DNA of 64,000 nt from assembly GCF_000299355.1 (NCBI RefSeq), contig NC_018664.1, forward strand, positions 2,464,380 to 2,528,379. Reading direction: 5' to 3'. The notes beneath the pieces were generated by a model that ran no database searches, was not told the origin of the DNA, and saw only the letters and a list, made by a program, of their open reading frames with translations. Below, one piece after another: positions 58,559 to 64,000 of this stretch (within the stretch, counting starts at the first letter, position 1; every line of letters starts with the position of its first letter). The stretch is from Gottschalkia acidurici 9a (GTDB lineage: Bacteria > Bacillota > Clostridia > Tissierellales > Gottschalkiaceae). The position numbers and the translations under genes were made by a program.

Positions 58559-60202
58559 ATGGGTATGTTTTGTTTTCAATGTCAAGAAGCTGCTAAAGGA
58601 ACTGGTTGTACTGTAAAAGGTGTTTGTGGTAAAACATCTGACGTAGCCAACTTACAAGACTTATTAGTATACACACTAAAAGGTATATCTTTATATAATT
58701 TAGAAGCTAGAAAATTAGGTTTAGATACTACAGATACTGATAGATTTATAATGGAAAGTCTATTTACTACTATAACTAATGCAAACTTTGATAGATCTGC
58801 TTTTATAGCAAGAGTAAAAAATGCATTAGAATTACGTAATGAAGTAAAAGAAAGTGTAAAAAAATCTGGTGGAAATGTCAACTTTGATCATGATGCTGCT
58901 AACTGGTTTGCAGACTCTGAAGAAGCTTTTGATGAAAAAGCTAAAGTTGTAGGTGTTCTATCTACAGAAAATGAAGACGTAAGATCTTTAAGAGAGTTAA
59001 TTATATATGGTATTAAAGGTATGGCAGCCTACGCAGAACATGCTAGTAACCTTAAGTATGAGAGTAAAGATATATTTGCATTTATAGATAAAGCACTAGT
59101 ATCTACTCTAGATGATTCGCTATCAGCTGATGAACTAGTTGCTCTTACTTTAGAAACTGGTAAATATGGTGTAGATGTTATGGCTCTACTTGATAAAGCT
59201 AATACTGAAACTTATGGAAACCCTGAGATAACTAAAGTAAACATTGGAGTTAGAAATAATCCAGCTATACTAATATCTGGTCATGATTTAAGAGATATGG
59301 AAAGATTATTAGAACAAACAGAAGGAACTGGAGTAGATGTATATACTCACAGTGAAATGCTACCAGCTAACTATTATCCAGCTTTCAAAAAATATAGTCA
59401 CTTTGTTGGTAACTACGGTAATGCATGGTGGAAACAAGATAAAGAATTTGAAACTTTTAATGGACCAATACTATTTACAACAAACTGTATCGTTCCGCCA
59501 AGAAATGAGGCTTTAAGAAATAGAATATTTACTACTGGAGCATCAGGCTATCCAGGATGTACTCATATTTCAGCAGATGAAAATGGAAATAAGGATTTCT
59601 CACCTGTTATCGAAATGGCTAAAAAATGTCCAGCACCAACTGAAATTGAAAAAGGTGAAATTGTAGGAGGTTTTGCTCACAATACTGTTCTAAGTTTAGC
59701 TGATACAGTAGTAGAAGCTGTTAAGTCTGGAGCTATTAAAAGATTCTTTGTAATGGCTGGTTGTGATGGAAGAATGAAATCTAGAGACTATTATACTGAA
59801 TTTGCACAACAACTTCCAAAAGACACTGTTATATTAACTGCAGGATGTGCTAAATATAAATACAATAAACTTGATTTAGGAGACATAGGTGGTATTCCTA
59901 GAGTATTAGACGCTGGTCAATGTAATGACTCATACTCATTAGCAGTTATTGCTCTTAAATTAAAAGAAGTATTTGAATTAAATGATATAAATGAACTTCC
60001 TATTTCATATAATATTGCATGGTATGAGCAAAAAGCTGTAATAGTTTTACTTGCATTATTACACTTAGGAGTTAAAAATATTCACTTAGGGCCTACTCTA
60101 CCAGCATTCCTTTCACCAAATGTTGCTAATGTACTTGTAAATACATTTGGTATTGGTGGAATAACTAATGTTGAAGATGATTTAAAAATGTTCTTAGCTT
60201 AA
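58559..60202 (+). CDS. hcp: Hybrid cluster protein (hydroxylamine reductase), class I
   Basis: Hcp reduces hydroxylamine and, more relevantly, nitric oxide. The N-terminal cysteines read CFQC-x8-C-x5-C (class I spacing of strict anaerobes), binding the first [4Fe-4S] cluster. Hybrid-cluster ligands lie in [14 protein letters not shown] and AGCDGR segments of the C-terminal half. From the ATG at 58559 (AGGGAGGA 8 bp before) it has 547 residues, the usual length. In-frame starts at 58484 (also with GGAGG) and 58421 would add 25 or 46 Lys/Asn-rich residues that are not part of the family. It is monocistronic with a terminator. Confidence 0.94.
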   Translation: MGMFCFQCQEAAKGTGCTVKGVCGKTSDVANLQDLLVYTLKGISLYNLEARKLGLDTTDTDRFIMESLFTTITNANFDRSAFIARVKNALELRNEVKESVKKSGGNVNFDHDAANWFADSEEAFDEKAKVVGVLSTENEDVRSLRELIIYGIKGMAAYAEHASNLKYESKDIFAFIDKALVSTLDDSLSADELVALTLETGKYGVDVMALLDKANTETYGNPEITKVNIGVRNNPAILISGHDLRDMERLLEQTEGTGVDVYTHSEMLPANYYPAFKKYSHFVGNYGNAWWKQDKEFETFNGPILFTTNCIVPPRNEALRNRIFTTGASGYPGCTHISADENGNKDFSPVIEMAKKCPAPTEIEKGEIVGGFAHNTVLSLADTVVEAVKSGAIKRFFVMAGCDGRMKSRDYYTEFAQQLPKDTVILTAGCAKYKYNKLDLGDIGGIPRVLDAGQCNDSYSLAVIALKLKEVFELNDINELPISYNIAWYEQKAVIVLLALLHLGVKNIHLGPTLPAFLSPNVANVLVNTFGIGGITNVEDDLKMFLA

Positions 60203-60246
60203 GCACATAAGTAGAATATTTGACTTTGTATTAATTGTTTAACCAA

Positions 60247-60335
60247 TGATCAAAGAAAATGAAATCTCCAAACTTTTTCCTTTGATCACCCCCCTTATTC
60301 TAAAGGAGTTGTCTCTTAAAGACAGCTCCTTTTTT
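60247..60335 (+). terminator. Terminator region after hcp
   Basis: A 9-bp inverted repeat TGATCAAAG/CTTTGATCA (60247-60288) is followed by a strong hairpin AAGGAG..TGTCT/AGACA..CTCCTT and TTTTTT (60302-60335). Confidence 0.85.
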
Positions 60336-60556
60336 AATTTATAGTAATTCTATCTGAATTATATTAATATTTTTAAAATTAATGTTTTAATTTTAAAAAT
60401 ATGAGTATATATATTACAAGAGTTGAATTTATCCACTATATCATAATAAATATTTATTATGTTCTATAAGTGAATCATACTTATATTTATGGATAAAATA
60501 TCATAATAAATGCAGTGTTAATAAAATATTTATTTAAACTATAAGGAGGTATTTTT
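60336..60556 (+). promoter_or_regulatory. Upstream region of superoxide reductase with a 20-bp palindrome
   Basis: AT-rich. CATAATAAATATTTATTATG (60442-60461) is a perfect palindrome. Its left half with flank, ATATCATAATAAAT (60438-60451), recurs at 60498-60511. The style recalls Fur/PerR-family operators, but the match to TTATAATnATTATAA is only partial. Confidence 0.4.
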
Positions 60557-60931
60557 ATGAGTTTAGGCAATTTATTACAAAGTGGAGACTGGAAAGGTGA
60601 AAAGCACGTTCCAGCTATATTATCAGTAGATAGTGTTAAACTAGGTGAAAGTGTTGAAGTAAAAGTTCATATCGGTGAAGAGATTCCTCATCCTAATACA
60701 TTTGAACATTATATATCATGGATTAAAGTTTTTTATCAACCAAAAGATCATAAATTTCCTATTGAAATAGGAAGCTACAACTTCTCAGCTCATGGAGAAA
60801 GTGATATATTCACAGAACCATTAGTTGTTACATCTTTTAAACCAAGCAAGTGTGGAAAAATATATGCTTTAAGTTACTGCAATATTCACGGTCTATGGGA
60901 AGATAGTAAAGACCTAGTTGTAGAAGCATAA
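60557..60931 (+). CDS. Superoxide reductase, class II (neelaredoxin type)
   Basis: It reduces superoxide to hydrogen peroxide without making oxygen, a defence of anaerobes. The 124-residue protein lacks the N-terminal desulforedoxin domain. Iron-site ligands are visible: His17 in EKHVP (with the catalytic Lys16 and Glu15), His45 in PHPN, His51 in EHYISW, Cys108 and His111 in YCNIHGLW. The ATG start has AAGGAGG. Its rubredoxin partner is not in the window. It is monocistronic, with a palindrome upstream and a G:U-rich terminator downstream. Confidence 0.95.
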   Translation: MSLGNLLQSGDWKGEKHVPAILSVDSVKLGESVEVKVHIGEEIPHPNTFEHYISWIKVFYQPKDHKFPIEIGSYNFSAHGESDIFTEPLVVTSFKPSKCGKIYALSYCNIHGLWEDSKDLVVEA

Positions 60932-60958
60932 TTTATAGTTACTTATTAGTTTAGTTAA

Positions 60959-60987
60959 AGGGATGGCTTTATAGCTGTCTCTTTTTT
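60959..60987 (+). terminator. Terminator after superoxide reductase
   Basis: AGGGATGGCT pairs with AGCTGTCTCT (several G:U pairs) and TTTTTT follows. Confidence 0.7.
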
Positions 60988-61043
60988 AATTAATAATAAA
61001 ATTTATTCTTAAATCAAATTTTATGTATAATTTTTATACTATA

Positions 61044-61072
61044 TTGACAAATTATTTTTAATATACTATGAT
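61044..61072 (+). promoter_or_regulatory. Promoter of the tyrS T-box transcript
   Basis: TTGACA, 17 nt, TATGAT on the plus strand. Confidence 0.7.
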
Positions 61073-61079
61073 AGTTCTT

Positions 61080-61330
61080 AAATATTAAACAAGTAAATAT
61101 CTTTACTATGAAAGATTTAGTAGTAGTTTTATGGTTACAACTTAGAGAGTAGACTGGCTGGTGAAAAGTCTATAGCACATAAATCTATGAATTATGACTC
61201 TTGAGTTTCAATATGAAAATATTGCGTCTGATCCACGTTATAGGACTGTTAAAGGCATTTTTTATGCGAATTAAGGTGGTACCACGGGTTTTTCTCGTCC
61301 TTTTATGGACTTGAAAAGCCTTTTTTTATT
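61080..61330 (+). ncRNA. T-box leader of tyrS
   Basis: The leader contains the T-box AAGGTGGTACCACGG (61273-61287) and a terminator that pairs GGGTTTTTCTCGTCC with GGAC..GAAAAGCC before TTTTTTT. In stem I, AGAGAGT pairs with ACTCT. The adjoining loop has TAT (61193-61195) as likely specifier, a tyrosine codon, matching the gene. Uncharged tRNA-Tyr should pair with the T-box and permit read-through. Exact 5' end is estimated. Confidence 0.9.
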
Positions 61331-61356
61331 TAATGAAATTGAAAGGAGTAATTACT

Positions 61357-62586
61357 GTGAGTACAAATGTATTTGATATTTTAAATGAAAGAGGATATAT
61401 AAAGCAAACTACTCATGAAAATGAGATAAGAGAATTGTTAGGAAAAGAAAGTGTAACTTTTTATATAGGTTTTGACCCTACTGCTGATAGCTTACATGTA
61501 GGACACTTTATTGCTATGATGTTTATGTCTCATATGCAAAAAGCTGGTCATAGACCTATCGCTCTTGTTGGTGGCGGAACTGGTATGATTGGTGATCCTA
61601 GTGGTAGAACAGATATGAGAAACATGCTTACTCATGAAGATATAGATCATAATGTAAATTGTATAAAAAAACAAATGGAAAAATTTATCGACTTTACAGA
61701 CGATAAAGCAATATTAGTTAATAACGCTGATTGGTTACTTGACCTTAACTATGTAGACTTTTTAAGAGAAATTGGTGTACATTTCTCTGTTAATAGAATG
61801 CTTTCAGCCGAATGTTTTAAACAAAGATATGAAAGAGGGCTATCTTTCTTTGAATTTAACTATATGTTAATGCAAGGATATGACTTTTATGTTCTTAATA
61901 AAAAATACAACTGTAAAATGCAACTTGGTGGAGATGATCAGTGGTCTAATATGATTGCTGGTATGGAACTTATAAGACGTAAAGAAGGAAAAAGCGCATA
62001 TGCTATGACTTGTACACTGCTTACAAATAGTGAGGGTACTAAGATGGGTAAAACTGCAAAAGGTGCACTATGGTTAGATCCAGAAAAAACATCTCCTTAT
62101 GAATTCTATCAATACTGGAGAAATGTTGACGATGCAGATGTTGAACAATGCTTAAGATTATTAACTTTCGTTCCTATGGATGAGGTAAAAAGATTATCTG
62201 ATTTAAAAGATGCTGAAATAAATCAAGCTAAAGAAGTATTAGCTTTTGAAGTAACTAAACTTATCCATGGTGAAGAAGAAGCTACTAAGGCTCAAGAAGC
62301 TGCTAGAGCACTTTTTAGTGGTGGTGGTAGTCTAGAGTCTATGCCTATGACTGAACTTAGTAGATCTAAATTCGAAGATGGAATTGGTATTCTATCTCTT
62401 CTAACAGAACTTGGTCTTACTAAATCTAATGGGGAAGCTAGAAGATTAGTTCAACAAAATGGAATATCTATAAATGATGAGATTGTTTCTGATCCTACTA
62501 AGTCAATATCACTATCTGACTTTACAGATGATTCTCTAATGATAAGAAAAGGTAAAAAGATTTATCATCTAGTTAAGTTAATATAA
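61357..62586 (+). CDS. tyrS: Tyrosyl-tRNA synthetase
   Basis: It charges tRNA-Tyr. The ~409-residue class I enzyme has [12 protein letters not shown] (HIGH motif as HVGH), [22 protein letters not shown] (KMSKS-type loop) and a C-terminal S4 RNA-binding domain ([22 protein letters not shown]). I start at the GTG at 61357, eight bases after AAAGGAG. An ATG at 61333 lies before the ribosome site and adds eight residues not in the family. Controlled by the T-box leader. Confidence 0.96.
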   Translation: MSTNVFDILNERGYIKQTTHENEIRELLGKESVTFYIGFDPTADSLHVGHFIAMMFMSHMQKAGHRPIALVGGGTGMIGDPSGRTDMRNMLTHEDIDHNVNCIKKQMEKFIDFTDDKAILVNNADWLLDLNYVDFLREIGVHFSVNRMLSAECFKQRYERGLSFFEFNYMLMQGYDFYVLNKKYNCKMQLGGDDQWSNMIAGMELIRRKEGKSAYAMTCTLLTNSEGTKMGKTAKGALWLDPEKTSPYEFYQYWRNVDDADVEQCLRLLTFVPMDEVKRLSDLKDAEINQAKEVLAFEVTKLIHGEEEATKAQEAARALFSGGGSLESMPMTELSRSKFEDGIGILSLLTELGLTKSNGEARRLVQQNGISINDEIVSDPTKSISLSDFTDDSLMIRKGKKIYHLVKLI

Positions 62587-62602
62587 TTTTATGAAAGTTA
62601 TT

Positions 62603-62648
62603 ATCCTTAGAAAGTAGTATGTATACTACTTTCTAAGGATTTTTTTAA
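62603..62648 (+). terminator. Intrinsic terminator after tyrS
   Basis: Long perfect stem ATCCTTAGAAAGTAGTAT.../...ATACTACTTTCTAAGGAT, then TTTTTTT. Confidence 0.92.
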
Positions 62649-62665
62649 TTATCTAAATATATCTC

Positions 62666-62716
62666 TTGACATCTTTCTATCAATTAGTTAGAATTCTTAT
62701 AGTAAGAAATCTAACT
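62666..62716 (+). promoter_or_regulatory. marR-MATE promoter with overlapping palindromic operator
   Basis: TTGACA (62666-62671), 17 nt, TAGAAT (62689-62694). An inverted repeat AGTTAGAATTCTTA (62686-62699) / TAAGAAATCTAACT (62703-62716), 13 of 14 positions paired, covers the -10 and start site. This is typical of MarR autorepression. Confidence 0.7.
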
Positions 62717-62739
62717 ATCTGTTTGAAAGGTGATGTTCA

Positions 62740-63186
62740 GTGAGTGAAGAAAAAGTAAGAGAAATTGCTAAATTATTTTTTGAGTTCAGTCCCTTATACC
62801 AAAAAAAGATAATATCCTTTTTTTCTAAATGTGGTGATAAAACTTACAAATGTAACTCTAGTCAAGTGAAAGCTATTATGATTATAGGAGGTAAAGAAAG
62901 CATTATACCAACTAAATTAGGTCAATGCTTAGGTTTGCAAAAAGGAAGCCTAACCACTCTTCTTGATTCCCTAGAAAATATGAATTTAATAAAAAGAAGC
63001 TCACATCCTGAAGATAGAAGAAAAACATTAATATCTTTAACTGAAGAAGGGAATAATCTTAGAAACTTGAAATTAGAAGAATTCCAAAATAATATATCTA
63101 AGTTATTTAGTAAATTTCCTGAAGAAAAGTTAGATGAATTTTTACCTAGCTTTAAAAATGTATTAGATACTGTAAAAGAATTATAG
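62740..63186 (+). CDS. MarR-family transcriptional regulator
   Basis: The 148-residue dimeric winged-helix repressor has a helical dimerisation start, recognition helix around KLGQCLGLQKGSLTTLLDSLENMNLI, and wing SHPEDRRKTLISLTEEG, the MarR signature. The start is GTG after AAAGGTGATG. It precedes a MATE transporter by 13 bp and a palindrome overlaps their promoter, so it probably represses both until a ligand or oxidant is present. The ligand is unknown. Confidence 0.93.
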   Translation: MSEEKVREIAKLFFEFSPLYQKKIISFFSKCGDKTYKCNSSQVKAIMIIGGKESIIPTKLGQCLGLQKGSLTTLLDSLENMNLIKRSSHPEDRRKTLISLTEEGNNLRNLKLEEFQNNISKLFSKFPEEKLDEFLPSFKNVLDTVKEL

Positions 63187-63199
63187 AAGGAGGAATTAT

Positions 63200-64000
63200 A
63201 TGGATCGTTCAAAACAACTAGGAGAATCTCCTGTAGGTAAGCTTTTATTAAGTTTCTCTGTACCTGCAATTATAGGTATGGTAGTAAATGCTTTTTACAA
63301 TATTGTAGATAGAATATTTATAGGCCATTATGTCGGTGGTTTAGGATTAGCAGGTGTTGCAGTTTCATATCCAATAATGATAATTGTAATGGCATTTGGT
63401 ATGCTTATAGGTGTTGGTGCAACATCGATTATTTCAATTAGACTTGGTGAAGGTAGAAATGAAGATGCTGAAAAAGTATTTGGTAATGCTTTCTTCCTTT
63501 TAATCATTATTCCTGTATTACTTTCTGCTTTTTGTTTACTGTTCCTTGACCAAATTTTAGGTCTATTTGGTGCTAGTGAAAACATCTTGCCTTTAGCTAA
63601 AGAATATCTCAGCATAATACTTTATGGATCAATATTTCAAGTTATAGGCTTTGGTATGAATAACTTTATTCGTTCAGAAGGAAGTCCTAGAATAGCAATG
63701 ATGACTATGTTAATAGGAGCCATCATCAATATAGTTTTAGATTATGTGTTCATAGTTATTTTTAATATGGGTATGAAAGGTGCTGCATTAGCTACTATAA
63801 TAGGTCAAGCTGCTTCTGCCATCTGGGTACTTAAATACTTTTTATTTGGTCAAAGCTTATTGAAATTAAGAAAAGAGAACTTAAAATTAAAGTCAGAAAT
63901 AGTTACTCATATACTTTCATTAGGTTCTGCTCAATTTTTTTCTCAAATAGCTAATAGTGCTATTATTCTTATAATTAATAGATCTTTAGCATCATATGGT
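63200..64000 (+). CDS. MATE-family efflux transporter (partial, runs off the window)
   Basis: The first 267 residues of a Na+- or H+-driven multidrug exporter are present. The start LGESPVGKLLLSFSVPAIIGMVVNAFYNIVDRIFIGHYVG and the repeated helix pairs fit the MATE family (about 450 residues expected). The ATG at 63200 has AGGAGG. The frame is open to base 64000, so the C-terminal part is missing here. It is co-transcribed with the MarR regulator, suggesting inducible drug or metabolite export. Substrate unknown. Confidence 0.93.
   Translation, partial: MDRSKQLGESPVGKLLLSFSVPAIIGMVVNAFYNIVDRIFIGHYVGGLGLAGVAVSYPIMIIVMAFGMLIGVGATSIISIRLGEGRNEDAEKVFGNAFFLLIIIPVLLSAFCLLFLDQILGLFGASENILPLAKEYLSIILYGSIFQVIGFGMNNFIRSEGSPRIAMMTMLIGAIINIVLDYVFIVIFNMGMKGAALATIIGQAASAIWVLKYFLFGQSLLKLRKENLKLKSEIVTHILSLGSAQFFSQIANSAIILIINRSLASYG

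Overview
The window looks like a chromosomal segment from a spore-forming, low-GC, anaerobic Firmicute of the class Clostridia. Close kinship to the Peptostreptococcaceae (Clostridioides and relatives) is my inference from protein style and gene order. Supporting evidence: very AT-rich intergenic DNA, strong GGAGG ribosome sites with frequent TTG and GTG starts, sporulation genes (spoIIE, spoVT, spoVG, yabP, yabQ), oxygen- and NO-defence genes of anaerobes (class I hybrid cluster protein, superoxide reductase), and a probable in-frame UGA selenocysteine codon. I see no phage, insertion sequence or CRISPR array.

Region 1 (1-9500) is an rRNA locus read leftwards: three tandem promoters, 16S, tRNA-Ala(TGC), 23S, 5S, a terminator, two near-identical Na+/alanine-type symporter genes, and then a decayed 3' piece of another 23S gene (lacking the sarcin-ricin loop) with its own 5S. 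Region 2 (9500-41900) is one long leftward array. In transcription order it runs purR, spoVG, glmU, prs, pth, mfd, prsA, spoVT, spoVB-like, mazG, hup, the S4 gene, yabP, yabQ, divIC, the S1 gene, spoIIE, yabS-like, yabT-like, tilS, hpt, ftsH, birA, an ECF S component, coaX, dusB, an unknown gene, greA, lysS, ytxH and a DUF948-like gene. This is essentially the purR-to-lysS neighbourhood known from Bacillus subtilis, so the segment is probably origin-proximal. It mixes essential housekeeping (wall precursors, PRPP, peptide release, transcription repair) with sporulation genes, and many units are closed by clear intrinsic terminators.

Region 3 (42100-50000) holds murC (divergent from purR), a three-gene molybdenum hydroxylase operon of the xanthine dehydrogenase family, and two paralogous LytR-CpsA-Psr genes with look-alike promoters. 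Region 4 (50080-53945) is the acetyl-CoA carboxylase operon accB-accC-accD-accA, with a FapR-like operator directly after its -10 box.

Region 5 (54100-61000) is the redox-stress part: an FrdX-like ferredoxin, a C_GCAxxG_C_C protein, a small CC/Se-motif selenoprotein, a phosphoesterase, a PAS-phosphatase, hcp and superoxide reductase. FrdX and hcp each carry a TGTGA-N6-TCACA palindrome, as expected of a shared CRP/FNR-type (HcpR-like) nitrosative-stress regulon. Region 6 (61000-64000) has a T-box-controlled tyrS and a MarR-MATE efflux operon whose palindromic operator covers the promoter -10; the MATE gene runs off the window end.
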